DNA of 64,000 nucleotides from Pseudoclavibacter sp. AY1H1 (lineage in GTDB: Bacteria; Actinomycetota; Actinomycetes; Actinomycetales; Microbacteriaceae), in assembly GCF_002931055.1 (NCBI RefSeq), contig NZ_PSXX01000002.1:186001-250000 (forward strand), in the 5' to 3' direction. Made by a program: the position numbers and the translations under genes. The notes below the pieces were generated by a model that was given only the letters and a program-made list of their open reading frames with translations, was not told where the DNA came from and did not search any database. Below, in pieces: positions 9,296 to 18,802 of the stretch (positions within the stretch are counted from its first letter, which is position 1; each line of letters opens with the position of its first letter).

Positions 9296-9895
9296 GTGAA
9301 GATCCGCGCCGTCGCGTCCGTCACCCTTGCCGCCGCAGTCGCGGTTGGGCTTGCCGGCTGCAACTACATCTCCCCCCAGCGAACCACGACGCAGTACTCG
9401 GCGAGCGACGGCACGAACGCCAACGTCGGCGACCTCGAGGTCCGCAACGCCATCCTCATCACCGACACGCTGGTCGGCACCGACGTGACCGACCGAGCGA
9501 ACCTCATCTTCTCGGTCGTCAACCACACGGGCAGCGCCGGCTCGCTCGACATCACGTACACGGGACTCATCAACGGCGTCGAGCAGGAGGTCGTCGTGAC
9601 CGTTCCCGTCGACGCATCCGCGGGCGTCACGCAGGTGGGCTTCGGCGAGGGCGCGACCGTGCTCCTCGAAGGCATGGACTTCACCCCGGGCTCCACCCAC
9701 GACGTCGACTTCACGGCGACCCTCGACGGCGTCCAGACCATGCAGGCAGTGACCGTCCCCGTGCTCGACGGCACGCTGCCGGAGTACTCGACGCTCGTTC
9801 CCGGCCCCGCCCAGACCGAGCCGCCCGCGGCACCGCCGAGCATCGCCCCCACGCCGGCACCCACCGAGGTACCGGAAGAAGGCGGCACGGCCTAG
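9296..9895 (+). CDS. Predicted lipoprotein of unknown function
   Basis: 199 residues from GTG, with GGAGG 8 bp upstream. The signal peptide ends in the lipobox LAGC (Cys22), so the mature protein should be lipid-anchored on the outer face of the membrane. The middle (about 45-165) alternates beta-strands (DLEVRNAILITDTLVGTD, LIFSVVNHTGS), like small Ig-fold lipoproteins. The C-terminus is a Pro/Ala/Thr-rich tail. No catalytic residues are recognised. It is convergent with regX3 across a strong terminator. Confidence 0.8.
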   Translation: MKIRAVASVTLAAAVAVGLAGCNYISPQRTTTQYSASDGTNANVGDLEVRNAILITDTLVGTDVTDRANLIFSVVNHTGSAGSLDITYTGLINGVEQEVVVTVPVDASAGVTQVGFGEGATVLLEGMDFTPGSTHDVDFTATLDGVQTMQAVTVPVLDGTLPEYSTLVPGPAQTEPPAAPPSIAPTPAPTEVPEEGGTA

Positions 9896-9914
9896 CAGAC
9901 GCACGCAGACTGCC

Positions 9915-9952
9915 GAGAAGGGCGCATCCACGTGAGTGGATGCGCCCTTCTC
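9915..9952. terminator. Bidirectional terminator between lipoprotein gene and regX3
   Basis: A perfect 17-bp stem (GAGAAGGGCGCATCCAC and its complement) with a GTGA tetraloop, followed by GTGTTG. It lies 20 bp after the lipoprotein stop and 24 bp from the regX3 stop. Confidence 0.88.
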
Positions 9953-9975
9953 GTGTTGCGCCGTCTGGAAGTCGC

Positions 9976-10668
9976 TCAGCCCTCGTAGCGGTAGCCGAGC
10001 CCGCGCACCGTCACGAGGCGCACGGGGGTCGACGGTTTCTCCTCGATGCGGCTGCGGATGCGCTTGATGTGCACGTCGAGCGTCTTGGTGTCGCCGTAGT
10101 AGTCCGGCCCCCAGACGCGGTCGATGAGCTGCCCACGAGTGAGCACGCGCCCCGAGTTCCGCATCAGGTACTCGAGCAGCTCGTACTCCTTCAACGGCAT
10201 GGGGGTCACCTTGCCCGAGACCTGCAGAGTGTGCCGGTCGAGGTCCATGCGAACCTCGCCGACCTCGATGATGCTGTCATCCTCGCCCTCGTCCTCCTGC
10301 TCGTTGCGGCGGAGCACGGCGCGCACGCGGGCCAGCAGCTCGCGCGTGGAGTACGGCTTCGTGACGTAGTCGTCGGCACCCAGCTCGAGACCGACGACGA
10401 TGTCGACCTCGCTGTCCTTGGCCGTGAGCATGATGATGGGCACCTTCGACGTGAGGCGGATCTGCTTGCACACCTCGGTCCCGGGGACGCCAGGGAGCAT
10501 GAGGTCGAGGAGCACCAGGTCGGCACCATCACGGTCGAACAGGTCGAGGGCGTCGAGGCCCGTCTCGGCGACAGCGACCTCGTACCCCTCCCGTCCGAGG
10601 AGGAAGGAGAGCGGCTCATGCAGTGCGGATTCGTCTTCGACGAGGAGGATGCGGGTCACGGAGGCCAT
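9976..10668 (-). CDS. regX3: Phosphate-responsive response regulator RegX3/PhoP type
   Basis: 230 residues of the OmpR/PhoB class. The receiver domain (1-120) has the acidic pocket VEDE, phospho-acceptor Asp55 in LVLLDLMLPG, and Lys in MLTAKD. The winged-helix effector (about 135-228) contains LLEYLMRNSGRVLTRGQLIDRVWG and TVRGLGYRYEG. It lies 88 bp downstream of its kinase gene, with phoU divergent, which is the actinobacterial senX3-regX3 arrangement. It should control the pst genes of this window through PHO-box repeats. Confidence 0.93.
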   Translation of the reverse strand: MASVTRILLVEDESALHEPLSFLLGREGYEVAVAETGLDALDLFDRDGADLVLLDLMLPGVPGTEVCKQIRLTSKVPIIMLTAKDSEVDIVVGLELGADDYVTKPYSTRELLARVRAVLRRNEQEDEGEDDSIIEVGEVRMDLDRHTLQVSGKVTPMPLKEYELLEYLMRNSGRVLTRGQLIDRVWGPDYYGDTKTLDVHIKRIRSRIEEKPSTPVRLVTVRGLGYRYEG

Positions 10669-10756
10669 TGTGCATATCTTTCGTGAACATTGAGTGACGT
10701 GCCAAGGGCCGCGCCCGTTCGACGGCGTGCCGTCGGTCGGGGCCGCCCGACGCGTC

Positions 10757-11929
10757 TCAGGCTGAGCGGCGCTCGGTGAAGCGCTGCAGGTCGATCTCCG
10801 CGACGACGGAATCGGCGGAGGGGAGGCGAACCGTGAACGTCGATCCCTTCCCGGGCTGCGACCAGACGCGCACGTCGCCGCCGTGGTTCTCGGCCACGTG
10901 CCGCACGATGCTCAGGCCGAGGCCCGTGCCGCCGGTGCGTCGGGAACGGGCCTGGTCGACGCGGAAGAAGCGCTCGAAGATGCGCCCCTGATCCTCCGGG
11001 GCGATGCCGATGCCCTGGTCTGAGATGGCGACCTCGACGGTGTCGTCGACGAGTCGCGTGCCGATCCCCACCCGCGAGTTCGGCGACGAGTACTGGACCG
11101 CGTTGGACACGAGGTTCGTGAAGCACATGAGGAGGTGAGCCCGCTCGCCGTAGACGAACGCATCCACGTCGTCGCCGAGCACGATGTCGACGCCGGCCAC
11201 CTCGGCGGGCACGCGCGACTGGTCGACGGCGAGCGAGAGGATCTCGTGGATCGAGAGGAGCTCCGGGTCTGCGAGGGAGTCGCTCGACTGCAGCCTGGAC
11301 AGCTCGATGAGCTCGTTGGTGATCGAGGCGAGGCGCAGGCTCTCCTTGCTGAGCCGCCCCGTGAAGTACTTGACCTGCTCCACGTCACCCGCAGACTCTG
11401 CGATGGCCTCTGCGAGCAGCGTGACCGCGCCGATGGGGGTCTTGAGCTCGTGACTCACATTGGCCACGAAGTCCCGGCGCACGCTCTCGACGCGAAGCGC
11501 CTCCGTGCGATCCTCCGCGAGCACCAGGAAGAACCGCGTCGAGAGGGGCGCCGCACGCACCCTCACGTGGATCTCCGAGCGCCCGAAGGGGCCACGGGCG
11601 ATCTCGAGGTCCTTGGTGACCGCCTCGCCCTGACGCCTCGCCTCATCCACGACGGCCCCGACACGCTCGTCGAGGCGCCCGCCGGCACGGACGAGCCCCT
11701 TCGACGTAGCCCCCGGGGAGGACTGGTAGACGTTCCTGGACGGGTCGGTGACGATCACGATCGAGTCGAGGGCGCCGAGCAGATGCTCGATGCCCTCGGG
11801 GAGGCGGGGGGAGAATGCAGCTCTTGCCTTTGCCTGACGTACCGAGGCGACGTGGAGCAGCCAGACAAAACCTGCACCCAAGAGGAAGCCGAGTACGATC
11901 GCAAGGACCACTGCGACGGACGAGTCCAT
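10757..11929 (-). CDS. senX3: Sensor histidine kinase SenX3/PhoR type
   Basis: 390 residues: one N-terminal membrane helix (about 4-26), a PAS-like region (45-140), the HisKA dimerisation domain with H-box VSHELKTP (phospho-accepting His160), and an HATPase domain with N-box NLVSNAVQYS (Asn276), G1 DQGIGI (304-309) and G2 GTGLGLS (334-340). The short extracytoplasmic part is typical of PhoR-like kinases that sense phosphate indirectly via PstSCAB/PhoU. It is co-directional with regX3 and divergent from phoU. Confidence 0.93.
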   Translation of the reverse strand: MDSSVAVVLAIVLGFLLGAGFVWLLHVASVRQAKARAAFSPRLPEGIEHLLGALDSIVIVTDPSRNVYQSSPGATSKGLVRAGGRLDERVGAVVDEARRQGEAVTKDLEIARGPFGRSEIHVRVRAAPLSTRFFLVLAEDRTEALRVESVRRDFVANVSHELKTPIGAVTLLAEAIAESAGDVEQVKYFTGRLSKESLRLASITNELIELSRLQSSDSLADPELLSIHEILSLAVDQSRVPAEVAGVDIVLGDDVDAFVYGERAHLLMCFTNLVSNAVQYSSPNSRVGIGTRLVDDTVEVAISDQGIGIAPEDQGRIFERFFRVDQARSRRTGGTGLGLSIVRHVAENHGGDVRVWSQPGKGSTFTVRLPSADSVVAEIDLQRFTERRSA

Positions 11930-12102
11930 GTGCCCAGCATATGGGCCAGCGGACTCGACACCCGTCGTACACGAGTCGGTTACCTTGGCTCCGTAGAATC
12001 GCCCGTGAGAGCAGAGTCACTCCCAGAGGGACTGGGCGACCGGTCTGCCCAGAAACGCGGGCAGCGGCACATCGCCCGTTGCCACGAAACAAGAGGATAA
12101 AC

Positions 12103-12804
12103 ATGCGCGAAGTTTTCCAGCAGGAACTCGCTGAGGTCAGCAACGGCCTCGTGGAGATCGCCCGCCACGTCGAGTCCGCCATGCAGCGCGCCGCCGTTGC
12201 GTTCACCACCTCCGATGTCGCCCTCGCCGAGCAGGTCATCTCCGACGATGCCCGCATCGACGAGCTCGCCATCGCCCTCGATGAGCACACCATCGAGATC
12301 ATCGCCCGCCAGTCACCCGTCGCGCGCGACCTGCGCCTCGTCGTGAGCGCGCTGCGCATCAGCTCCTCGCTCGAGCGCATGGGCGACCTCGCGGCGCACA
12401 TCGCGGCGCTCGCTCGCTACCGCTTCCCCGGCGGTGTCGGCCCGAACACGCTTCGTCCCGTGTTCGCCGAGATGAGCCGCCTCGACGTGGCCGTCGCCCG
12501 TCAGCTCGTCGCCCTGCTCGACGCGGGCAACGACGAGGAGACGAACCGCATCGCCGACGAGATCAAGGCGAGCGACACGCAGATCGACGACCTGCACCGC
12601 AGCACGTTCGACGCGCTCCTGTCCGACGACATCCAGGCGCAGAGCGTCGAGGTCGTCGACGCGACGCTCGCGAGCCGCTACTTCGAGCGCTTCGCCGACC
12701 ACGCGGTCTCGATCGCACAGAAGGTGCAGTACCTGACCAGCGGCGAGTGGATGCAGGAGAAGGAGCCCTCCACTCCGGTCGCCCCGGTCACCCCCGGCGC
12801 CTAG
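12103..12804 (+). CDS. phoU: Phosphate signalling protein PhoU
   Basis: 233 residues of mostly helical PhoU, made of two three-helix repeats with the metal-binding signatures SSLERMGDLAAHIA and SRYFERFADHAVSIA. PhoU links Pst transporter activity to repression of the PhoR-type kinase. The ATG at 12103 is preceded by AGAGG at 12092-12096. It is encoded separately from pst but divergent from senX3, as in other actinobacteria. A Pro/Thr-rich tail follows residue 220. Confidence 0.94.
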   Translation: MREVFQQELAEVSNGLVEIARHVESAMQRAAVAFTTSDVALAEQVISDDARIDELAIALDEHTIEIIARQSPVARDLRLVVSALRISSSLERMGDLAAHIAALARYRFPGGVGPNTLRPVFAEMSRLDVAVARQLVALLDAGNDEETNRIADEIKASDTQIDDLHRSTFDALLSDDIQAQSVEVVDATLASRYFERFADHAVSIAQKVQYLTSGEWMQEKEPSTPVAPVTPGA

Positions 12805-12869
12805 GCGTCTCGGGTCCTCAGGTCCGGGCGTGACAGCCCGAGGGTGAAAAACGGCCCGGCTCTGAGCAG

Positions 12870-12924
12870 CAGCAGAACGGCGGATGCTCCAGGAGATTCT
12901 CCTGGAGCATCCGCCGTTCTGCTG
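12870..12924. terminator. 26-bp perfect hairpin between phoU and gpm
   Basis: Perfect 26-bp arms with a 3-nt ATT loop, lying between the convergent phoU and gpm stop codons. Very likely a bidirectional terminator, although the stem is unusually long. Confidence 0.85.
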
Positions 12925-12941
12925 TTCAGCGAGGCCCGGTG

Positions 12942-13691
12942 CTACTTGCCCTGCGACGCGACCGCGGCAGCTCCTGCGGCTGCTGCCTCCGGGTCGAGGT
13001 ACTCGCCCTTGCCGAGGACTTCGTGCGTCTCGGGGTCGAAACGGTAGACCAGGGGCATGCCGGTCGGGATGTTCACGGCGGCGATGTCGTCGTCGCTGAT
13101 GCCCTCGAGGTGCTTCACGAGCGCACGCAGGCTGTTGCCGTGGGCGGCCACCATGACGGTGCCGCGCTTCACGAGCGTCGGCAGCACCTCCTCTTCCCAG
13201 TACGGGAGGAAGCGAACGAGGACGTCCTTTAGGCACTCCGTGCGGGGCAGCTCATCGCCGAGGTCCGCGTAGCGCTCGTCGTGCGCCTGCGAGAACTCGC
13301 TGCTGTCGTCGAGGGCGGGCGGCGGCGTGTCGTACGAGCGGCGCCACTCCATGAACTGCTCCTCGCCGTACTGGTCGCGGACCTGAGCCTTGTCCTTGCC
13401 CTGCAGGTCGCCGTAGTGGCGCTCGTTGAGGCGCCACGTGCGCTCGACGTCGATCCAGCCGCGGCCGGCTTCCTTCAGCGCGAGGTTCGCGGTGTCGATC
13501 GCGCGCGTGAGCAGCGACGTGTAGAGCACGTTGGGCTTGAGGCCGGACTCGCGGATGAGGCGGCCCGCGCGGGCACCCTCTTCGCGGCCCTGCTCGGTGA
13601 GCTCAACATCCACCCAGCCGGTAAAGAGGTTCTTCTCGTTCCATTCGCTCTGTCCGTGACGGACCAGGATGAGGGTCAGCGCTTCAGTCAT
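12942..13691 (-). CDS. gpmA: 2,3-bisphosphoglycerate-dependent phosphoglycerate mutase
   Basis: 249 residues. It has the RHG phosphohistidine motif (Arg11-His12-Gly13 in [10 protein letters not shown]), [10 protein letters not shown], the substrate loop [12 protein letters not shown], and the second catalytic His in [12 protein letters not shown]. It interconverts 3- and 2-phosphoglycerate in glycolysis. The reading frame stays open far upstream, but the start at 13691 matches the family N-terminus. Confidence 0.96.
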   Translation of the reverse strand: MTEALTLILVRHGQSEWNEKNLFTGWVDVELTEQGREEGARAGRLIRESGLKPNVLYTSLLTRAIDTANLALKEAGRGWIDVERTWRLNERHYGDLQGKDKAQVRDQYGEEQFMEWRRSYDTPPPALDDSSEFSQAHDERYADLGDELPRTECLKDVLVRFLPYWEEEVLPTLVKRGTVMVAAHGNSLRALVKHLEGISDDDIAAVNIPTGMPLVYRFDPETHEVLGKGEYLDPEAAAAGAAAVASQGK

Positions 13692-13763
13692 GGTCCAAGC
13701 GTACCGAGTGGGGGTGACCCGCGTGCGACGGCGAGGAGACCGAAGCTGAAATAGTCTCGTCGC

Positions 13764-14576
13764 ATGCCATTGGGTCGACTCACACGCGGAACGACGGGAA
13801 CGAACCGCCTGCGGAGAGTCGACCGCTGGATCGCGGAGCACCCCGCGCTGCAGTCCGCCCCGCGCCCGCTTGTCGTCGACCTGGGCTACGGGGCGAGCGG
13901 CGCGACGGCATTCGAGCTGGCGGATCGCCTCCGACGGGCCTCTCCCGAGGTGCGAGTGCACGGCCTCGAGATCGACCCGGGGCGCGTGGCGCTCGCCAGA
14001 GCGCAGCTCGCCGATCGGCCAGAGCTCGCGGGCCGAGTGAGCTTCGCCGTCGGTGGCTTCGAGGTGCCGACTCCCGGCGGCGAGCAGCCGAGTGTCATCC
14101 GAGCCATGAACGTGCTGCGGCAGTACGACGAGTCGGAAGTCGCCGAGGCCTGGGCCCGGATGACCGGTCGACTCGCGCCAGGCGGCCTGCTCGTCGAGGG
14201 AACGTGCAACGAGGTCGGCCGCGTATCGTCCTGGATCGGCGTCGACGCGGCCGGACCTCGGACGTTCACGGTCTCGCTGCACACCGCCAGTCTCGAGTCT
14301 CCGCTCGTGGTTGCCGAACGGCTGCCGAAGGCCCTCATCCACCGCAACGTGCCTGGCGAAGGCGTGCACGAGTACCTGAAGGCGCTCGACGACGCCTGGC
14401 AGCGGGAGGCCCCACGACAGACGTTCGGCGCGAGGCAGCGCTTCATCGCCGTGTGCGAGCGGATGCGCGCGGCCGGCTGGCCGCTCGCCGACTCGCGGAA
14501 GCGCTGGCGCCTCGGCGAGATCACGGTCTCGTGGGACGCCGTTGCCCCCGCCTCCGGCGCGCTCGCACCCTCGTAG
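13764..14576 (+). CDS. Class I SAM-dependent methyltransferase
   Basis: 270 residues with a Rossmann-type SAM site: motif [14 protein letters not shown] (residues 37-49), the acidic loop HGLEIDP, and a later [14 protein letters not shown] strand corresponding to motif III. The substrate cannot be inferred. It is divergent from gpm with 72 bp between starts. No matching neighbour suggests a pathway. Confidence 0.8.
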   Translation: MPLGRLTRGTTGTNRLRRVDRWIAEHPALQSAPRPLVVDLGYGASGATAFELADRLRRASPEVRVHGLEIDPGRVALARAQLADRPELAGRVSFAVGGFEVPTPGGEQPSVIRAMNVLRQYDESEVAEAWARMTGRLAPGGLLVEGTCNEVGRVSSWIGVDAAGPRTFTVSLHTASLESPLVVAERLPKALIHRNVPGEGVHEYLKALDDAWQREAPRQTFGARQRFIAVCERMRAAGWPLADSRKRWRLGEITVSWDAVAPASGALAPS

Positions 14577-14605
14577 TCCGCGCGTCGGGGGCCACGGCGC
14601 GGCGA

Positions 14606-15676
14606 CTAGTGGACCTCGGGGAGGGCCGTGCGAGCGGCCTCCGCCTCCATGCCGCTCGCGATGAGCAGGTCGACGACGAGGGGCCTGCACTGCATGAGCA
14701 GCACCGAGTCGCCGAGCTGCGCTCCGTGCAGGTGCTCCGGCTCCAGCCTGGCCGCCGCGATGAGCAGCGTCTGGCGCGACTGGTGGAGCATCGCGTCGTC
14801 GTCGAGACCGAGCTGCAGCTCGAGCATCCCCGACTGGATGTCGCCGAGGAGATCGGCGAGCTCCTCGCGGTGGCGACCATCCCACGACAGCGACCAGGCA
14901 CGCCGCGCGACTACCCGGAGATTGCGCGTGGCGAGGTCGATGCTCGTTCGCAGTTCCGCCATCCGCTCGACCCTCCCGCGATGGTGGCGCATGAACGGCG
15001 AGATCCGGGCGATGGATGCGGCGCTCTCGAGCTCGGTCGACCAGGCGTCGAGCGTGGCCTGCGTCATGCGCAGCTCCTCGAGCGCAGCGAGGCCTGCGTC
15101 GCTGTCTCCCCTGCGCAGGGCCTGCGAGATATCGCCGAGCGCCTGGGCGAGCGCGCCGATGAGCCCCTTGGCCTCGTTCTTCGCGAGCGCCGACGCGTTG
15201 CGCGGGATGAGCGCGGTCGCCGCGATGGCCACCGCTCCCCCGATGACCGCGTCGAGGAGGCGCGAGTACTCGCCGACGCCCTGGACGGGGATGAGCTGCA
15301 CCAGCGACGCCTGCACGGCGGCGCCGATCGCGAACCCGGGGCTCGGGTGCACGAGCCGCGCGAGCAGGAGCACGACCGCGAGGACGACGGTCACCTGCCA
15401 CACGCCGCGCCCGAAGAGCAGGAGCGAGAGGTTGGAGAGCAGCACCCCGAAGGTGATGCCGAGCGCCGTGTCGAAGACACGACGCGGGCGGGCGTCGCGC
15501 TGCAGGCCGAGGCTCGTGATCGCGACCGTCACGGCGAGGAACGGGATGGGATGCCCGAGCCCCCAGTGCGCGATCGCGTAGGCGGCGAAGGCCGCCGCCG
15601 TGATCTGCAGCACCGCCGGAAGCGAGGCCCGCAGACGGGCGAACGCGGCCCCGACGCCAGCCGCCGGAGCCGACAT
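14606..15676 (-). CDS. FUSC-family (aromatic acid exporter-like) membrane protein
   Basis: 356 residues: about six N-terminal membrane helices (20-155) with the FUSC-like segment [32 protein letters not shown], followed by a long helical cytosolic region. The family includes fusaric-acid and p-hydroxybenzoate exporters; the substrate here is unknown. The ATG lies 2 bp after the ygfZ stop, so it is the third gene of the nitrobindin-ygfZ-FUSC operon. Confidence 0.82.
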   Translation of the reverse strand: MSAPAAGVGAAFARLRASLPAVLQITAAAFAAYAIAHWGLGHPIPFLAVTVAITSLGLQRDARPRRVFDTALGITFGVLLSNLSLLLFGRGVWQVTVVLAVVLLLARLVHPSPGFAIGAAVQASLVQLIPVQGVGEYSRLLDAVIGGAVAIAATALIPRNASALAKNEAKGLIGALAQALGDISQALRRGDSDAGLAALEELRMTQATLDAWSTELESAASIARISPFMRHHRGRVERMAELRTSIDLATRNLRVVARRAWSLSWDGRHREELADLLGDIQSGMLELQLGLDDDAMLHQSRQTLLIAAARLEPEHLHGAQLGDSVLLMQCRPLVVDLLIASGMEAEAARTALPEVH

Positions 15677-15678
15677 GT

Positions 15679-16884
15679 CTACTGCCCGCGACGCTCGAGG
15701 CGCGGCAGGCGGGGCACGTCTGCCGCGCGGCCAGCCGTCGGCGACACGATCGTCGTCGCGCTCGCCGAGACCTGCTGCCCGTCGGCGAGCTCCACGACCA
15801 GCGAGGCGTCTTCCGCGAGCGAGCGCTTCACGAGCGCCAACGCGATGGGGCCGTCCTCGTGATGGATCGCGACCGAGCTGATGCGTCCGACCGTCTGCGC
15901 CTTGGCGTCGCCCTCGACCGAAAGCGTGCTGCCGGCCACGGGAAGCTCGCCGAGCGAGCCGTCCAGGTCGAGGAGGACGATCCTGCGCGGCGGACGACCG
16001 AGGAAGTGGACCTTCGCGACCGTCTCCTGCCCGCGGTAGCAGCCCTTCTCGAGGTGGACGGCGCTGCGGAGCCAGTCGAACTCGTGCGGGATCGCCCTCG
16101 AGTCGACCTCAGCCCCGAGGCGGGGACGGAGCGCCGCGATGCGGAGCGCCGCGAACGCGTGCATGCCTGCGACGGGCAGCTCGCCCGCCAGTGCGCGGTC
16201 GACGAGCCCCTGCAGGCTCGCGCGCTCGAGGACATGCAGCTTCACCGGGAAGTCGGCTCCGGGGTGCGCGTCGACCGCGCCGTCGGCGGGGATGACCGGG
16301 AACTGCGAGTAGCTCCAGCCGTGTGCGGGAGGAGTGGCCCACGGGTCGTTCCAGACGAGCGGCGTGCCGTTGGGGGCCGCCGCACCGAGGTCGAGCTGGC
16401 CGAGCGTCGCGACGACCGCGAACTGGTCCGTGACCTCGGCGACCTGCACGTCGAGGAGGAACCGCATCCGGTTCAGCCAGGCCGCGAACACGGGAGCCGA
16501 CTCGCGCTCGGTGATGAGCCAGGTCGCCGTACCGTCGTCGAGCACGGCAGCGCCGTGCTCGATGTGCCCCTGGATGTCGAGGAGCAGCGTCTCAGCACTC
16601 TGCCCGGGCTCGAGGGTCGTGAGCCGCTGCGAGGTGAGCGAGTCGAGCCAGGTGAGCCGGTCGGCACCCGTGAGGCGGATGACACCGAGGTGCGAGGCAT
16701 CCACGATGGAGCGGCCCGCTGCGAGCTCACGCTGGTCGGCCGTCACCTGCCCGTAGTGCCAGGCGACACCCGCGTCGATGCCGACGCCCTCCACCGCGCC
16801 GGGGAGCGCGAGGAAGGGCGAACGGTACGGCTGAGGCTCGTCGGCGACAGACGAGGGCTCGTTCGAGACGGGGTGCTCAGTCAA
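15679..16884 (-). CDS. ygfZ: Folate-binding protein YgfZ (GcvT-like)
   Basis: 401 residues with GcvT-like N- and C-terminal domains and the diagnostic YgfZ motif [18 protein letters not shown], carrying the conserved Cys. YgfZ uses tetrahydrofolate and supports repair or assembly of Fe-S enzymes in the cytosol. The start overlaps the nitrobindin gene by 8 bp, suggesting coupled translation, a pairing often seen in actinobacteria. Confidence 0.92.
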   Translation of the reverse strand: MTEHPVSNEPSSVADEPQPYRSPFLALPGAVEGVGIDAGVAWHYGQVTADQRELAAGRSIVDASHLGVIRLTGADRLTWLDSLTSQRLTTLEPGQSAETLLLDIQGHIEHGAAVLDDGTATWLITERESAPVFAAWLNRMRFLLDVQVAEVTDQFAVVATLGQLDLGAAAPNGTPLVWNDPWATPPAHGWSYSQFPVIPADGAVDAHPGADFPVKLHVLERASLQGLVDRALAGELPVAGMHAFAALRIAALRPRLGAEVDSRAIPHEFDWLRSAVHLEKGCYRGQETVAKVHFLGRPPRRIVLLDLDGSLGELPVAGSTLSVEGDAKAQTVGRISSVAIHHEDGPIALALVKRSLAEDASLVVELADGQQVSASATTIVSPTAGRAADVPRLPRLERRGQ

Positions 16885-17491
16885 GCTTGGCCAGCTTCGC
16901 CGACGCGTGGGTCGCGAGCTCCTGGCCGAGGGCGGCGATGTCCCAGGCCCACAGCAGCTCCCCCGCCACGTAGCCGTACATGCGGGTGGACGCGGTGAAC
17001 TCCTTCGCGCCGGGCGCGAGCAGGACTTCCTCGGTCTTCAAGTCGATTCGCGGCCCGCGCGCGCTGCCGCTGTAGCGCTCGAGGAGTCCGGTCGGGTGCA
17101 CGATGGAGACCTCGAGCGGGAACGCCTGCTCGTCGTCGCGGAGCCCCTCGACGCCGTCCGCATCGGTGATGGTGGCGGGGGCCGTCGGGGGAAGGTAGCC
17201 GGGACCGACATCGCCGTCGTCCCTCGTGCGCGCCAGCCGCCAGAATCCGGTTTCGCCCGTGAGCGGCACCTGCACGGGCTCGTCGCCCGTGCCCTCCTCG
17301 AGCCACAGCTGCGCGGAGTAGTTGAGGTAGGGAAGGCCGTCGTGGCTGAAGCTCACACGTTGGCGGAAGGCCTGCTCGCGCACTTCCTCGCCCACCTTGT
17401 ACTCGACGTGGCCAGTGCCCTCCCACACGCCGAGCAGCCAGGAGAGCGGCACGATCTCGGGAGGGAGGTCAGTTGGGATGTCGTACACCAT
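16877..17491 (-). CDS. Nitrobindin-type heme-binding protein (FABP-like, DUF1794)
   Basis: 204 residues of beta-barrel character. The family's first strand motif GVWEGTGHVEY (residues 21-31), a middle ETGFWRLARTRDDGDV segment and a C-terminal His ([12 protein letters not shown]) that could be the proximal heme ligand are visible. Nitrobindins bind ferric heme and can isomerise peroxynitrite. It is the first gene of the three-gene operon with ygfZ and FUSC. Confidence 0.88.
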   Translation of the reverse strand: MVYDIPTDLPPEIVPLSWLLGVWEGTGHVEYKVGEEVREQAFRQRVSFSHDGLPYLNYSAQLWLEEGTGDEPVQVPLTGETGFWRLARTRDDGDVGPGYLPPTAPATITDADGVEGLRDDEQAFPLEVSIVHPTGLLERYSGSARGPRIDLKTEEVLLAPGAKEFTASTRMYGYVAGELLWAWDIAALGQELATHASAKLAKLD

Positions 17492-17539
17492 CGGGGGTTT
17501 CCTCTCGATCCAGCAGCTGCGGCGCCCTACGGGGGCTGG

Positions 17540-17656
17540 CTAGTTCTGACCCTTGAAGAGGTTCTTCAGCACAACCACGGAGACGAAGCTGATGGCGATG
17601 AGCGCGAGCACCAGCAAGCCGGTGAAGATGATTTCGATAACAAGCACGGTGTCCAT
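17540..17656 (-). CDS. Small single-helix membrane protein
   Basis: 38 residues ([19 protein letters not shown]...), nearly all one membrane helix (about 4-30) ending in KNLFKGQN. Such mini-proteins are common in Microbacteriaceae but have no assigned role. An in-frame ATG three codons upstream (17665) is an alternative start. It stands between the nitrobindin gene and a second small membrane gene, all on the minus strand. Confidence 0.6.
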   Translation of the reverse strand: MDTVLVIEIIFTGLLVLALIAISFVSVVVLKNLFKGQN

Positions 17657-17702
17657 GCCGTCCATCCTAGCCATTGCGGCCGCGCGCGAAGGGCGGCGCG
17701 GT

Positions 17703-17993
17703 TCAGCTGTGACTCGGTGTTCCGACGACCGCGTCGCCGCCGAGCATCGCGAAGCCGAGCGATGCGACGCCAAGCACGACCAGGGCTCCGACCAGGCTGA
17801 GACTCATCCGCATGATGAACCCGTCGCTCTCCTGCAGGCGCAGCTGCAGGAGGCAGGTCAGGCAGATGAGCGTGAGCATGAGGATGCTCACCCAGACCAG
17901 GTGCCGCGAGGGATCCGCGAGGATCGCAACGCCGAACACTCCGACCACTGCAGCCAGCCAGACGATGCCGATGCTCACTCGTTCGCGGGTCAT
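17703..17993 (-). CDS. Small multi-helix membrane protein
   Basis: 96 residues beginning [18 protein letters not shown], with three predicted helices (about 7-25, 30-48 and 65-85) and a short polar C-terminus. No family is recognised. The ATG at 17993 is preferred over 18008 because homologous-looking sequence starts at MTRERV; the ribosome site is weak (GGGG). It lies 58 bp from the divergent glnR-like gene. Confidence 0.6.
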   Translation of the reverse strand: MTRERVSIGIVWLAAVVGVFGVAILADPSRHLVWVSILMLTLICLTCLLQLRLQESDGFIMRMSLSLVGALVVLGVASLGFAMLGGDAVVGTPSHS

Positions 17994-18074
17994 TGCCCCA
18001 TTGTGCACGCTGGAGCTGTCCCGAGGGTGCGTAGACTAGCCAGCGAGTCCGACCAAACATCGAGGAGGCCACAT

Positions 18075-18794
18075 TTGGCAGACGTCCTCTTGTTCAGCGC
18101 CGGCGGCGTCGAGCACGCTCTCCCTTCCCTCACACTTCTGGCGCACCGCGTCCGGGTGCTCCCACCGACCGCGTCAGCCCTCGCATCCGCTCCCCAGGCG
18201 GACGCGAACATCATCGATGGCACGAGCGACCTCCCGAGCGCGAAGCGCCTGTGCGGCGTGCTCAACACGATCGAGTCGTCCGTTCCCGTGCTGCTCGCCA
18301 TCACGGAAGGCGGCCTCCCCGCCATCTCCTCCGACTGGGGCATCGGCGACGTCATCCTGCGAACGGCTGGGCCGGCCGAGGTGGATGCGCGCATCCGTCT
18401 CCTCCGCCCCCAGGCGGCGGTCGAGGAGCCGAGCGGCACGATCGCCATCGGTCCGTTGACGATCGACGAGCACAGCTACACGGCCAGGTATCGAGGGCGC
18501 ACCCTCGACCTGACGTTCAAGGAGTTCGAGCTGCTGCGGTATCTCGCCTCGCACCCCGACCACGTGTTCACGCGTGAGCGGCTGCTGAGCGAGGTGTGGG
18601 GCTACGACTACTTCGGCGGCACGCGCACGGTCGACGTGCACGTGCGACGACTGCGCGCCAAGCTCGGCGATCAGGAGAGCGTCATCGGCACGGTGCGCAA
18701 CGTCGGCTACCGGCTCCTGCGCAACGGCGAAGCGGCACGGGACGAGCCGGTGCCCACCGGCGGCTCATCGCTCGACGACGCCACCACCCCCTAG
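18075..18794 (+). CDS. glnR: Orphan OmpR-type regulator GlnR (global nitrogen control)
   Basis: 239 residues from TTG, fixed by GAGGAGG 6 bp upstream. The atypical receiver lacks the usual acidic pocket but retains an Asp at 48, and contains the GlnR-specific [37 protein letters not shown] region (about 82-118). The winged helix (140-225) has [34 protein letters not shown]. GlnR controls nitrogen assimilation genes in actinobacteria. It is followed 8 bp later by mshD, as in Mycobacterium tuberculosis (Rv0818-Rv0819). Confidence 0.88.
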   Translation: MADVLLFSAGGVEHALPSLTLLAHRVRVLPPTASALASAPQADANIIDGTSDLPSAKRLCGVLNTIESSVPVLLAITEGGLPAISSDWGIGDVILRTAGPAEVDARIRLLRPQAAVEEPSGTIAIGPLTIDEHSYTARYRGRTLDLTFKEFELLRYLASHPDHVFTRERLLSEVWGYDYFGGTRTVDVHVRRLRAKLGDQESVIGTVRNVGYRLLRNGEAARDEPVPTGGSSLDDATTP

Positions 18795-18802
18795 GAGCAC
18801 CG

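Noticed and set aside
12942-15401. The gpm reading frame remains open for 819 codons
   Set aside because: GC-rich third positions keep the frame open; the conserved protein starts at 13691, and the upstream part is antisense to the methyltransferase and FUSC genes.
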